Positions 44,223-56,885 of a stretch of 64,000 nucleotides of DNA are shown piece by piece (position 1 is the first letter of the stretch; the number at the start of each line of letters is the position of its first letter). The translations under genes were made by a program, and so were the position numbers. The notes under the pieces are model-generated. The model was not told the DNA's origin. It did no database searches and saw nothing but the letters and a program-made list of their open reading frames with translations. This DNA is from Brasenia schreberi (taxonomy: Eukaryota > Streptophyta > Magnoliopsida > Nymphaeales > Cabombaceae). Location: contig JAYKKT010000080.1 of the NCBI GenBank assembly GCA_036023115.1, forward strand, positions 6,957,501 through 7,021,500, read 5' to 3'.

Positions 44223-44693
44223 GGTATTTCAAAGTGGACATCCGCTAGGTTCTTATTAAAGTAAAATGTTTTCATGCAGGTTTTTTAATGAGAACCCCGG
44301 GGATGTCTACTAAGTAGGTCAGCTAAGGAATACCACGTAGGTGCCGGTGTTTATGCGGTTGAGGGTCACAGTGATTTTTGGAAATCACCATGGGCGTGGC
44401 AATAACTGTGTATGTGTTATTATACTTATTATATATATAATCGATTTATATCTAATAAAGCTAAAAGAAAAAGGCACTTTTATATTTTAAAGTGAAGATG
44501 GATAATATCCATCAAGTGACCAATAAGATAGATCATACCATAGTTACTTTTATAGTTGGACATAGTATAAATGTATAGGAGAATGACATTTTCAATAAAA
44601 GAGTTACAATTCAAAGTGTCATTGAGTAGATGATGAAGTTTAGAGACTGTTTGATAAGCTTTCAACAAGTTACTCTGCCATTTTCTCTCATAT
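44223..44693. other. Intergenic, nothing supported
   Basis: AT-rich DNA between the SINE cluster and the senescence gene stop codon. It probably includes that gene's 3' leader on the reverse strand. Confidence 0.5.
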
Positions 44694-45858
44694 TCACTTC
44701 CTTCCTGCGTTTTGGAGTATTGCTGTGGGAAGGCCCTGTTTGGATGCTGGATTGATAGCCTTCCTGATCTTAAACAGGTTCCACACAGTACCAAGAGCAT
44801 GACCAGAAGTGGCAAACACATCGTCTGTGACCTGACCGGCATCTTCTCCAAACCTAATTAAAGATCAAGGAAAGAAAAAAAGAATGAGTAAGAAAAATGT
44901 ATATTTTGTGTTGCCTAAATATGATTGGAAAGTGCAACATACAGATTCAGGTCCCACTGCGACCTTTTCGGGTCAGGTTACAGTTTCTGTCCATAACTTT
45001 CAAGTCACATTAACATTTTCCACGATAGAAAATGTTAACGCCCATTTTTCCAATACTTGGTATTAATGTTAATACCATGGTACTGACCTACATCTCATAT
45101 GCTTGCTTTATACCATCTTTGTCAACAATTAAGCGATCAAAAGAAAATCGATGGTACTCATTAAAGATTAATAAGAATCAATGGTCTCCTCTTATATCTT
45201 GGTTTAGGCGATTATGTATGAAATTGCAGCTGCTTATGATTGAATGAGCAATCAAAGTATCATGAACAACAATATTTTACTTGTAGATTTTGATGTACAA
45301 TTATTGGCATACCGGTTTGAAGATTGAAAAGATGGTATTCTAGTATATACTACCTTTGAGAGACTATTCTTGTAGTGGCACCAGCAGTTGCAGAGAGCGC
45401 ATCTCTTCCTGCAACCTCTGCTGCTTCTAAAACTTTATCTGCAGCAGGAAAGAAACCCCAAGACAGTCAAATATCGAAAACTCATTAAAGAAGATATTAG
45501 GCATATAAAAAATTTAAGTAGAATTGAGATAGGGTGAAGTGGAAAACGAGTGGTAGTTGAGATGCTAATAGGCGATTAGAATCAATTGAAGCTGATTGTG
45601 GTACTCACTAACAGCATCTAATGACGCCAGCAGCACCTCCCCGGGCATCATAGAGAAGAACTTCTTCCCTGTCTGAGATTGAAGAATTGGCGCTGCTATC
45701 AATCCAGTCGTCAACAGAACGCCATCAAGCAAAGCTTGGCTCAACTTCTCTGTCATCTTTGTCATCCTCCTCACACTGAATTTCAATTGTTTACAAGGAA
45801 TTTATTCTAATATTATCAGTACTATGACAAATTATGAAATGTTGAGTTTATGGGGAAC

Positions 45859-45889
<31 letters not shown>

Positions 45890-46632
45890 GCATGTGCACA
45901 CACATCCCTCTACCTTTTGGGACCTTTCCTGGCCAGCCCCTTGTTTCTGCTTGAAGATCCATGATTGGATTCGGCACCATTCTGAAGCAATTCACCACCG
46001 CTTTGCACGCTGGACCGATATGCATTGTTGCATATGAATATTCCCTTTACTATCTCGCCTGTTCCTCCAGCAATGGCCTTAGCCAAAACCCCATGGTAGT
46101 CATCAACTTTTGGTGCATAGTTCCTCCAGTACCCATCCTCTGATCCCTTCACCGAACCCCAACAGCTTACTGCTGCATCTGCATCTTCTCCCGGCCTGGT
46201 ACCACGCTCTTTAGGTGCAGAGAAACAAGAATTCTCACTTAAAAACTTGTCTAATAAGTCTATTGCCTGACTTCTCTCAGCAAACTTCACCCCGTAGCTA
46301 ATGATCTCAATCTTTTCTTTGTGATCCACCGAAGGTGGCCTTAATGAGAAGAGGTAGTGAAGTTCGTCAAGCTTTACCACGGGTTCGTCCTTGGTTAAAG
46401 GCCATTGGTAGTACTCACCAACCTTGACAATAAAGGCAATCGGCGTGCCTTGTTGTGTGAGTTTGAGAATGATGAAGTCACCTTGAAATAGTTCAGTGCT
46501 CACCCCAGACTGCACCAGTGTAAGTTGTGCCCCTCGGACATTTACTATTACTTGCTCTTCCGTCTTGATTGGTGATCTTTGTGGACTTCCTCGAAAAGCT
46601 GTCTTCTTAGGCGGAAGCATACAGCAGCTCAT
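44694..46632 (-). CDS. Senescence/dehydration-associated protein (ERD7-like), 4 exons, 376 aa
   Basis: Reverse-strand coding exons: 46632-45914, 45775-45609, 45438-45354 and 44853-44694 (1131 nt with stop), all GT-AG and in frame. The start is ATG 46632 (MSCCMLPPKK); the frame extends a few codons further upstream only through a GTG. The N-terminal region has VNVRGAQLTLVQSG, the conserved VGEYYQWPLTKDEPVVKLD and YLFSLRPP. The C-terminal senescence/spartin-like domain runs from VLAKAIAGGTGEIVKGIF through MTKMTEKLSQALLDGV, PGEVLLASLDAVNKVLEAAE and ATTRIVSQRFGEDAG to FKIRKAINPAS. In plants such proteins associate with lipid droplets or membranes and respond to drought and ageing; the biochemical role is poorly known. 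A (TC)n(AC)n tract sits in intron 1. Confidence 0.93.
45862..45905. repeat. (TC)n(AC)n microsatellite in ERD7-like intron 1
   Basis: A CT run followed by a CA run just inside the exon 1 donor. Confidence 0.93.
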
Positions 46633-46637
46633 ACTTG

Positions 46638-46676
46638 CACACACACACAGACAGACAGACAGAGAGAGAGAGAGAC
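46638..46676. repeat. (AC)n(AGAC)n(AG)n tract at the ERD7-like 5' leader
   Basis: The run begins within ten bases upstream of the start codon on the reverse strand, so it lies in the 5' leader or core promoter. Confidence 0.9.
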
Positions 46677-46679
46677 CGA

Positions 46680-47400
46680 GTTATCAAGACAACAAGATCC
46701 TTATATCACAAGAATGGAATTTCTTTTGATAAAAGAGAGTGACGAAACCTTTATTCCACATTTCTTCCTCAGCTGTTCTCCATAATCTTTTTGGTCCGTG
46801 ACGGGCACTACTTTGTTCGCTTGACTTTCTACACATGAAAAGAATAAAAGTGGTCCTTGCACTTGACTCGAATCTAATCAACAGTAAGTTATATATAATA
46901 TATCATTTTTATATATATATATATATAGTATACCTTCGTGAAAAGGCACGATATATGAATATATAAATGAAAGTTTTCCAGTAAGAAACTAGAATCTAAT
47001 CAACAGTAAAATCACATTGTCCATGCCAACCCATGTCATCTGTATACCTTTTAAGCCATTTGGAAGCAAAGTTGATGATCCATATAGACATGCAAAAGGT
47101 ATCCTTTTTTTTCTTTTTTAATTTAAATTCAAAAAATTAGATGGCTGAGATTTTTAGAATGTTTATGTGCGCATGTTCTTTGTATATATATATATGTGTG
47201 TGTGTGTGTTATGTATATAGAGAGCATAGTCTATGCACACATTCAACCATGCTTAAATTTCTTAAAGATTTCGATTCTTTGATCTTTAAGATCTATAACA
47301 AAAATGCAAAATAGTACTAAGTGTATTTAATGTGCCTACAAAAAGTATTTTTTAATTAAAATATCAAAATTCAATCTCCAAACAGTTGAGATATTTTAAG
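46680..47400. other. ERD7-like upstream region / intergenic
   Basis: No gene is recognised. TA and GT runs are present near 46909-46927 and 47185-47209. The promoter of the reverse-strand gene must lie here, but no TATA box can be assigned. Confidence 0.4.
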
Positions 47401-47486
47401 GATATTTGGACATAAATGGGTGTGTGCATTTGCCTCGTTCCCATGGAAGAATTGTAGATGGAGTAGTAGTTGATTATATACAGTAT

Positions 47487-47792
<306 letters not shown>

Positions 47793-48162
47793 CCATATTT
47801 GATTAGTAATTAGGGGTTATATATAGTTTTCCCAATAACCATAAGCACCAAACGTTTTTGGGGAAAATAATAGAGACCTATCTTTAACACAAAAGGTAAC
47901 CTGTTCGTATAAATACAATCTGTTAAGCCTATTGGAGAACATGAGTAGACTCCAGATGGCTTACGGTTCCACCTCCATAAGAGGTCCAATCTCATATTTA
48001 CAGTGGTGCTTTAAAATGAAGCTTTTGCGCCTCAGTTTCCCCGTAGCCCGTCGGCGGCCCGGCAGCGCCCATCTCTGCACTGCTGCGCCAAAGATACTTA
48101 CAACTGTATGTTGTTGGTTTGAAGATCCTGATTCTTCCACTCAGGAGCTGTCCGTCCAATCT

Positions 48163-48362
48163 GTAGAAGGGATGGTTCTCCAAACTTGGTTAAATTTTAG
48201 CACTTGCATGCGTAATTCTTGCGTACATCCGTCAAAATCAACTAGGATTCATTATCTGTGGAAAGGACCTCCGTAGAAGGTATGCTTCTCGTTAGTTATA
48301 TTTTAGCATTTGCATGCGTAATTCTTGCGTAGGTCCGTCAAAATCAACTAGGATTCATCGAC
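48163..48362. repeat. About 106-bp tandem duplication
   Basis: Two copies contain TTGCATGCGTAATTCTTGCG, then CCGTCAAAATCAACTAGGAT, starting near 48163 and 48273. Short indels separate them. Confidence 0.88.
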
Positions 48363-48515
48363 CCCCGTTCAATTGTCGCTTATCCTTAGACAAAATTTGC
48401 TATTAGTCGACGTATTCTGATTCGTTTTGTACTTGAATCATCAAAGTCCGCTAAGACGGGTACGAAAACTTGGCATTGGAAGCTGTAACTCAAAATAGGA
48501 AATGAAGAAACAGTG

Positions 48516-48653
<138 letters not shown>

Positions 48654-48659
48654 CAATTA

Positions 48660-49220
48660 TCATCCATGTTCAATCCTCCTCAAACATCTCTGTCATTAAA
48701 CTATCATGATTAACAATAAAATTTAAATCTCAAAAATCAAGTATGCCATTGTAATTTTCATACTCACATTAATGTTCAACAATATATTTAATTTATCTAT
48801 TTTAAATTTTTATTATTAATTATCATGATGAAGATGTTTGAAGAGATTTAATCCTCAATTAGATTGAGCATACGGCACTATTTATTTATTTCTCTCTCTC
48901 TATATGTGTGTAAAAACACTTGATACTTCAGTCCAGTTTGATTGAACCGTCGGGCCGGTGAAGAACCGACTATTGCTTGTGTTTATAGGGATTCCTGCAA
49001 TCCAAGTCGGATCGCGTAACGTTCGGATCCAACCGAACCCAGAACCCAAATTTCGATTAGATCCTTCTTATTCAAACCCTGGTCCGGGGAGTCTACCCGT
49101 TTGAATTCATATTTAAGGTTCGTTTTTTTTTTTTCTTTTCTCTTCGTCGTTCTTACTCGCGAAGAAAGCAGGAAGAAATTGAGCAGGGTCGTGCTCGTTC
49201 GAGATCTCCGTCCTCTAGCG
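48660..49220 (+). promoter_or_regulatory. Upstream region of the Derlin gene
   Basis: Non-coding DNA leading to the Derlin start codon, including a pyrimidine tract near 49120-49145. No clear TATA box was identified. Confidence 0.35.
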
Positions 49221-52200
49221 ATGTCATCTCCTAGTGAGTAAGTTCTCTCTCTCTCTGAAACACAGAGGATGGGGAAGAATTTCTCTTTCTATCTTTTGTT
49301 TTATCCTCTTTCATTATTTATGTTCCCCAATTCCACCTTGACCAACAAAGCTCCATTATCATCTTGTGAAATTTCATATGCTGTTCTTTCTAGTTCATCT
49401 AGGTTCAAGTCAATTGTTGATAATTTGGTTGGTCTTTCCTTCCAGGTGGTATAGATCACTCCCACCTGTCACCAAAGCCTATGGAACCCTATGCCTGCTG
49501 ACAACAACAATATATCATCTGCACTTGATTGGTCCATATTATATTGCTCTAATATATCCTAAAGTCCTTCAACGTTTTCAGGTATCTGTTAAAATTGGAT
49601 TTCTTCTTGTTGTAATATTATTTGATTTGCCAATTACGTGTTGTATTATGTACCAGCATTAGCATTTTTATGTATTAGGATGCGTGGTTTATATATAGGT
49701 CACATCTTCTTTGTCATAGTTGTCATGGGCCATTGGACATATCATATCATTGTCATCTTGAGAGCATAGATATCAATGGCTTGAATATAATTCAATTCCT
49801 GACTCAAATCTAGCGAAATCCCGTCAGATTAGTATCAGGATGTATAATTTCAAGCACGGTTTCTGATTCGTTATTCGGACTCAAATCTAGGTTTGTCCAC
49901 TCACAGACTTGGCTAACAGATTCTCAGGCTTAATGATACTCAAAAAATGTCGGCCTCATTTTATGTGCTCGGTTGCAAAGTCGTTTGCCATTACAGTATC
50001 TTGTAAATGCGGTGCAGATATGGAGGCTCATTACGAACTTCTTCTTCCTTGGAGGATTTTCAATTAATTTTGGGATTCGCCTTCTAATGATGTGAGACTA
50101 CCACCTCTCTATATCTGCATGTCTGTGCATCAACTTGCTATAAGTCTATGAGCCATCGAGAGTTATGGCCTGCTTAAGTTTGATAGTTCAGTTTTACCTT
50201 ACATGAAGTGATCTATATTTGAAAACCAGAGCTAGATATGGGGTTCAGCTTGAGCAGGGAACGTTCAACAGGAGAACTGCAGACTTTTTATGGATGATGA
50301 TATTTGGGGCGATTTCTTTATTGGTTTGTTTTCTCCTTTTTATTCTCACTCTATCTATCATTGAAATTAGTCTTAACATTAGTTGATTGCAAATAAATTC
50401 TACACCACCATTATTCTTTTTTAGCTATCAGCTAAAGCTTTTGATCTGCAACATTGATATTCCAGACTATGGCCATCATTCCACAATTGCGGCACCCTTT
50501 TCTTGGCATATCACTGGTTTTCATGCTTCTTTACGTTTGGAGTAGAGAACATCCAAATGCTCAAATCAACATATATGGCCTTGTCACATTAAAGGTGTGT
50601 TGGCGTCTCTTGCTAAACTGTCTATGTCATTTAGAAAAACCAAGATTGCTATTTATCAAGAGTATTAGGACTCTGCACAATATGTCTATCATGCAATCTT
50701 AGGGATCTTTTATGCCACTTAGTGTGGGGTATGTCCTGGTTTTGGTTTGGTCTGTTTAACCTTATTTTAGGCAGAAGAAAAAATTTGCCACATGTGGGAC
50801 ATGTATTTCTGAGATGATAACATTTGGCGCTTGTGGATGCAGGCTTTTTATTTGCCTTGGGCAATGTTGGCACTGGATGTGATCTTTGGGTCTCCTTTGC
50901 TTCTGAATCTCATGGGGATCATTGCAGGTCATTTGTATTACTTTTTAACGGTCCTCCATCCCATGGCTGGAGGAAGGAACATACTGAAGACTCCTGTTTG
51001 GGTGTATCCTTTTTACTGTTAGTATCTTAAGGCCATCTGATTGGTATATTAGATTTAACTACATGACTTGATTACAGTGGAATAGTTCTGTTGAAACTAC
51101 TAATAATTGAACTCGCCTTGGAATTAAATTTCAAATTTTGAGGCCATGTGAGTAGCAGTCATACATGTGTGCCTCTGAAGCATGTGAAGTACTCTTATGT
51201 ACTAGATCGTCTATTGAGGGCTATTTGATGGGGGAACATTTTATATTTGTGTAATGGTTGTTTTTCTAATATGCTGTAATATGTTATGCACGATTTAGTT
51301 ATAACTGCAGTTGTGTTGCTTTTATCTATTAGCTTTCCATAATTCACTAAAAATGTTTTTTTTTTGTTTTGTGGTTGTGGATTTCAGTTCTGCCTGCTTT
51401 GTTCAGAACTTAGTTGCAGACCAGCCTTATACCATATTGAGAAAACAGGTTCCCGCACCCCAAACAGTAGACTCTTGCCACCCAACAGAAAAGACGGGCT
51501 AGTTGTGTAATTTGCAATTTTTAAAGGGTGTTTAGAAGTTAAAAAGGACTCATATGTTTCGCTCTTGCCTGCTTTTCAATGGGGAGGCAGGCACACATTT
51601 GTGGTGTGCAGGAACTGGGTATATTAATCAACCATACTCATAGTACAATGTTGTGAACTCGTGAACTTCAGGGTCAAACTTCATCCCATCTCTGCATGTC
51701 AGCTGGTTCTCCTAGAAATAAAAGCCTTATGCAGTTGTCAATCATGTCGAATTCAAGGGGTTGAGTAGCTGAGAATGCTCAAAATAGCCTCTGGGACATG
51801 TCAAGGAGGCATGTTACAAAAGTGTTAAGAAAAAGAAGAAAACAATTAGTAAGACTGTCAACCTAAACTACAAGAAGTTTGCTAGTGTTTCATTTATCAC
51901 ATTGAACCAATATGAATGTATTGCAAAATGGTTATAAGATAAGGAACAATTTTGTTAATTTTATGCAACATGCCTCTTTGAATTTCACTCGTGCCATTTG
52001 TTGAAGGTTGGAGAAATTGTGTGTAATATACTTCTTTCTGATTCTTGATGCTTGGTGGACAAGGTGGTTCTTCTATGATGCCCATTTGTGCTTCGTTATT
52101 TCTCGTTTGGTTTGAGGTCTCTTTGAACATTTAGTCCTATACTATTTTTCTCTGAGTGTGCAGGTATCATAGCAATTAGCTCTTTATAGTTGTTTGTTGC

Positions 52201-52339
52201 ACCTTGACAATTTTTCAGGCATAATATAGTTGCTCGTTGGGGCATCAGATTCCAGGCATATCCGACTGCTCAACCTGCCGGGTCTTCTGGTACAAGTACA
52301 ACTGCATTCAGAGGACGAAGCTACCGACTTAACCAGTAA
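49221..52339 (+). CDS. DER1: Derlin (Der1-like), ER-associated degradation membrane protein, 7 exons, 243 aa
   Basis: Coding exons: 49221-49237, 49446-49581, 50018-50091, 50230-50323, 50466-50594, 50843-51003 and 52219-52339 (732 nt with stop). All junctions are GT-AG and in frame. Derlins are rhomboid-like, multi-pass ER proteins that help retrotranslocate misfolded proteins to the cytosol for proteasomal destruction. Family blocks: EWYRSLPPVTKAYG (N-terminus), YPKVLQRFQIWRLITNFFFL, GGFSINFGIRLLM, ARYGVQLEQGTFNRRTADF, FLGISLVFMLLYVWSREHPN, INIYGLVTLKAFYLPWAML with the conserved GL/WS region, and GHLYYFLTVLHPMAGGRNIL. The tail is hydrophilic (VARWGIRF to FRGRSYRLNQ). The length fits plant Derlin-1. 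The first exon holds only 17 coding bases. Confidence 0.95.
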
Positions 52340-52825
52340 GGGGATAGTTCGTGCATTCAAAGTAGAAAGAGGTCAGCAATTTGAACAAAATTACTTCATG
52401 TATATGTTGGCACTCTCTTTTCTCCCCCTTGGTGGCATTTTATCTTGTGACATTTGTTTTCCCTTCATAAAAGTTCGGACTTGTTTCATCCACTTGTGGA
52501 TTTGGTTCATGTAAGTCTTACTTATCGTGTGACTTGATAGGTTTGGCCTGAGCATGGCATGTCTCTGATAGCCATCTTCTTTTAGTGGATCCAATTATTA
52601 TCCGGACAAAGAGGATATTTTAAGAAAAGGAATTGCGTGTTTGGCCGAACAGAGGATCATGAAGAATGGATAATGGGAAATTACCTGCACTTTTTTTTAA
52701 CCTGGCCGAAACATGTACTCTGCGGCGTGAAAAAAATGGAAAGGTAGGGGATAATAATAGTTATTATTGGCAGAGATCAGCAATAAGAGCTTCTATCCAC
52801 TTCTATTCTGATTATGCAAATTATG
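52340..52825. other. Derlin 3' flank, nothing further supported
   Basis: This should hold the Derlin 3' leader. No clear AATAAA was fixed. Other frames are chance. Confidence 0.4.
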
Positions 52826-52827
52826 AG

Positions 52828-52829
<2 letters not shown>

Positions 52830-52911
<82 letters not shown>

Positions 52912-52920
52912 TGTGTATGG
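52830..52920. repeat. Compound microsatellite (CT)n(GT)n
   Basis: About 32 CT units pass into about 11 GT units. Confidence 0.97.
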
Positions 52921-54186
52921 CACACAAACTGAAAGCATGTTTTGTTAACAAGTAGAAATCACCATTCATTTATTTATCTGTGAAGAATAGTCTTTAAGCA
53001 GTGTTTCTTGGAATCAATTGCAGACACGTGCACCTGTCCATCCTTCATAAGTGCTTCCGCTGGGCTCTTAGATAAATTTGCTAAGAAACACCAATCAATA
53101 TCAACTTTAAATCTTTATCAATTTTCACCCGGGAAGGATTCTCCGTATCTTCCGGGGACTAGCTTCAAATGGATGGATTTAGAGAGTCGAAAGGGGGGAA
53201 GGGGGGGGGAGAGTAGCAAAAATGTCTGATGAGAATCGGGATAGGGATGGGATAGCATGTTCCATTCTATGAACTCGATTCTATTTTTTTCCCTTATTGA
53301 TTCTAGAAAGTTAGTTCAAACAAATCATACCTGACGATAAATAAGTGTTATTTACGTGATGATAAATAAAAAGTATCACTTTTTTAATTCATGAATTCAT
53401 CATCGTTGTCATACATATTTGTAATAAATTAAGATTTCCTTTTAATTTTGAAAATATATTCAAGTGTTGTTCTTTCTCTCGACGGATCTTTTATAGAAAC
53501 CCATGGGAGGGAGGTACGGTGCTGAGGATGGAGCTTTCTTGGTCCTCATTAAAAGGATGGAAACGGAGGGGTTTTGAAACGGAAACAAGGACTTTGATTC
53601 TTGACCCCTACCCTGCCCTCTCTCATGAACATCCCTGGTAGGTGTAGAGGTTTGACAAACCCCATCTAGCTACAAATGAAAAGTGTGGGGGCAGAACTCT
53701 TTTTGCAAATTTAGTGCCACGAATGGATTCGTGTTTGGATTTCTCATCAAATTCAACATCTCATAGGTGGTTGAATTGAACTATCACACATTGTAGGCTA
53801 TCAATTAAAGGTGGCTGACCTTCCCGTGGTTCAAAATCTGATGGCACAAAGTTTATTTAAAGCGAAGATCACGAATGTTACTGTTAAATTTGCAAAATAT
53901 TTTTGTTCAAACGACAAAGTTGCAACATTAGGTGATAGGTTCGTGGCAATCAGAAAACTGCCTCAGACCCTTTCTGCAGCAAGCTCCTCGGTTTGCTAAG
54001 TTCGTTGTAATCCAGCCTGTTCTTGCAATGCAGCCTATCTATGTTCCCGCAGATGCAAAATCTCAGTGAACAGAATGATAAACACGAGTTTTGCATTCCA
54101 GGATTAATAGAAGTCTGAGAACATCCTCAACAAGATCAACTGATTCCTCCTTCATGTTACAATCAGTGTCCATTCTGTAGATGTGA
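52921..54186. other. Unassigned intergenic region
   Basis: Short frames at 53008-53229 and 53811-53999 (+) have no recognisable product. A G-rich run (GGGGGGAAGGGGGG type) lies near 53193-53211. Confidence 0.4.
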
Positions 54187-54620
54187 TCATCTATTAACAA
54201 TTCTCCGCAACTCTTCCCATGATGTTGTTGTCTTCTCCCTCGGCTTGTTTTGCATGCTGCCTGCAGCTCTCTCTACGGAATCGATTCTTTCCCAGTCACG
54301 GAAAGTTACATTTCTAATGCTTCTGTCTTCCAATAGCTGAACAAGACCTGTTCTTTGATGGAAACAATTCACCTTGCTCCAGATCTTCTGAAATGCTATG
54401 CACCTAACATTTCCCGATACTTGAATCAGCCTGCAGATTACTTGCACAAAAAAAGTTTCAAGGAAATGGAAACCTACAGTTTCTTCAGCGCAGTAGAGGT
54501 TTGTGGCTATGATTCCAGTGGGACCCCTTTTAGGCCAACCTGCTACATAGAGACCCTTCTCTTTAACATGGGGCTCTGAGACGTCTCTTATAACACGGCC
54601 TCTGATGTTCGGTACTATGC
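54187..54620 (-). pseudogene. Mitochondrial NADPH:adrenodoxin (ferredoxin) oxidoreductase, C-terminal fragment
   Basis: Two reverse-strand exons remain. The first, 54620-54478, encodes IVPNIRGRVIRDVSEP and GLYVAGWPKRGPTGIIATNL, the NADP/FAD-side C-terminal block of the enzyme, ending YCAEETV. A 90-bp GT-AG intron follows. The second, 54387-54187, encodes EDLEQGELFPSKN and, in another frame, GLVQLLEDRSIRNVTFRDWE, then RIDSVERA and NKPREKTTTSWEEL to a stop. The frame shift inside the last exon and the absence of all upstream exons (a functional protein is near 480 aa) mark it as a truncated pseudogene. The functional enzyme reduces mitochondrial ferredoxin for Fe-S and biotin synthesis. Confidence 0.85.
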
Positions 54621-54639
54621 CTACCGTAGCAGACTAGAG

Positions 54640-55880
54640 TTGTTAGAGGACATGATATCAAGATGGTAGTCAATCAAAAGATCAAGCAGATCTGCCTTAT
54701 CAAAGAGATTGTAGGAACGTGGTCAATGGTTAAATATGGAAATCTAACTCCCACCTCTCGCCTCTTGGCAGTGTCTTCTCCACTTGTGCCTTTCTCGCCC
54801 ACCTCTTGGCTGTATTTTCCTCTCATCTCTAGACTGTCGGCAACGTCTTCTCTGCTCACGCCTCTCTCTAGCTCAGTCATTTATTTTTCTGTGAGTCAAC
54901 AAGTGGCTACTTATTCTTTGTACCCATATTATTGTTTGTACTTGATCCTAGTAATAGATATTTGAAGTTCGAAGCTCATCTTGTGCAAGCAATAGCTTTT
55001 GTAAGACCATGCTGTACTCATTTTTTTTTGTATCAACTTGTTGAATCGGTTTCATGTAACAGTTAATTGGTGGGTCTGGACCACTATCAATTGGTGACCA
55101 ATTTGTCAACGAATATCTCTTCTCAATTCTTTCATAGTTATATTGCTAATATGAATTCGTAAGATTCAATTCTTTCATTTTTTTGCCTTTATTTTTCTAT
55201 TTCTTTATTCCTCCATCTAATGCATCAAGATTGAAAAAGTTGATTGCTTCTCTTGTCTTTGTGAATCTTCTCCATGAATTGCTATATAACTTATTCTTTC
55301 ATCTAATGTATTTGTTCTTATAGTATTTACAAGTATTGTGTTGTATCATTTGAATTTTATTGCTAATAAGAGTGGATAATAGACTTACTTGCCCATTTAA
55401 ATTCACTAAAAGACATGCAATCTACGTATAAAGTTATCTACATATGTACCTTAACATTTTCTTTTATGGTAACATGATTACTGATTAGTACATGTAAACT
55501 GTCTTTTCATGTGAACTGTTTTGTGATGTTTACTATTGGTTCGAGAAAATTCAGAAGCAAAACGTGTAATATGCATACAGAATCTAAAGAGTAAGAGAGG
55601 AGTCAGTCTTGGTGACACCATATTCACCATACTTGAGCAGATAAGTAATATATATTTGTTTCTTTTAATTTCTTTGCTTAATGCTTAGAATAACTTTGTT
55701 ATATTTATGTTTTTATTTTCTAATTTAAGGTTAACAATTCAATATTCATATGCCACATGAAATTTATTGTTTGTTTCCTTAAAAGTTAAAAGTAGAATTT
55801 GTTTATTTAATTTGATTCATATTTATGAAATATGTGATTGTGTTTCTTGATATTTTTTAGAAATTAAAGAATCCAATATA
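54640..55880. other. Intergenic, AT-rich, nothing supported
   Basis: No gene or element is recognised up to the RTE tail. A CTCCCACCTCTCGCCTC-type pyrimidine stretch lies at 54750-54870. Confidence 0.5.
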
Positions 55881-56426
55881 TATACAACAACAACAACTAA
55901 GACTTTTTCCATACTACACGGTGTCGGCTACATAGATTCTTTGTTTCTATAGAGCCCTATCATGTGTCATGTTAGCACTTAACTCACAATAAGGTAGATC
56001 ATTTTTTACTGTTTCTTTCTAATACTTTTGTGGTCGTCCTCTACCTCTTTTAATACTTTCAAAATCTAGTTTTTTATACCTTCTTAATAGTTCTTCTTTT
56101 AATCTTCTTTCTATATGTCCAAACCATCTTAAATGATATTTTCTCATTTTATCCTCTATTGGTGTCACTATTAATTTGTTTCTAATAACCTCATTATGTA
56201 TATAGTATTTTCTTGTATGACCACTCAATCATCTCAACATCTTTATTTCTTTCACAAACATCTTTTGTACATATTGATGATTAACTGCCCAATTCACAAA
56301 AATTGACCCTAGGTATTTAAAACTTTCCTTTTGGGGATGCAATGTGTGAATTCTAATTTCTATATCCTCTGAAGTAACCAAATGATCAAACTTACGTTCC
56401 ATATATTTTGACTTTGTTCTACTAAG

Positions 56427-56885
56427 TCAGAAGCCTTTACCTTCTAATGTTTCTCTCCATAGTTCTAATTTTCTATTAACTTTTTTCTTAGACTCCTCCA
56501 CTAATACAATGCCATCTACAAATAACATACACCAAGGTACTTCATCTTGAATATGTTTTGTTAACTCATCAATCACCATTATAAATAAGTATGGACTTAA
56601 AGTTGATCCTTGATATAACCCAATATTAACTTGAAAGAAGTTTGTCATTCCTTCATAAGTTCTCACACATGTTTTTGCACCATCGTACATGTCTCTTATA
56701 AGGTTTATGCATGTCAATAGGATACTTCTTTTTTCCAAGGTTCTCAAAAGAACCTCTCTTGGTACCCTATCGTAAGCTTTTTTTAGATGAATAAATATCA
56801 TGAAAAGGTCTTTCTTTTTTGCTCTAAAATGTTTCATAAGACGTCTGAAAAGGTGAATCACTTCAATAGTAGATCTGTCTAGCAT
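56427..56885 (-). pseudogene. RTE reverse transcriptase fragment
   Basis: The longest RT stretch in the window, 152 codons: STIEVIHLFRRLMKHFRAKK, YDRVPREVLLRTLEKRS, INLIRDMYDGAKTCVRTYEG, GLYQGSTLSPYLFIMVIDEL and IQDEVPWCMLFVDGIVLVEE. The polymerase motif that reads FADD in sister copies is FVDG here, so an aspartate needed for metal binding is lost and the enzyme would be inactive even without the flanking frameshifts. Confidence 0.9.

Noticed and set aside
44480..44851. 123-codon reverse-strand frame starting MEKMPVRSQ
   Set aside because: It overlaps the last exon of the ERD7-like gene in a different frame. The spliced frame matches the family.
46630..46644. ERD7-like start at the upstream GTG (46644)
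   Set aside because: Plant nuclear genes start at ATG. The first ATG in frame is at 46632, and the upstream sequence is an (AC)n tract.
51311..51502. Possible extra Derlin exon near 51390-51450
   Set aside because: It does not fit the Derlin sequence. The frame joins directly from 51003 to 52219.
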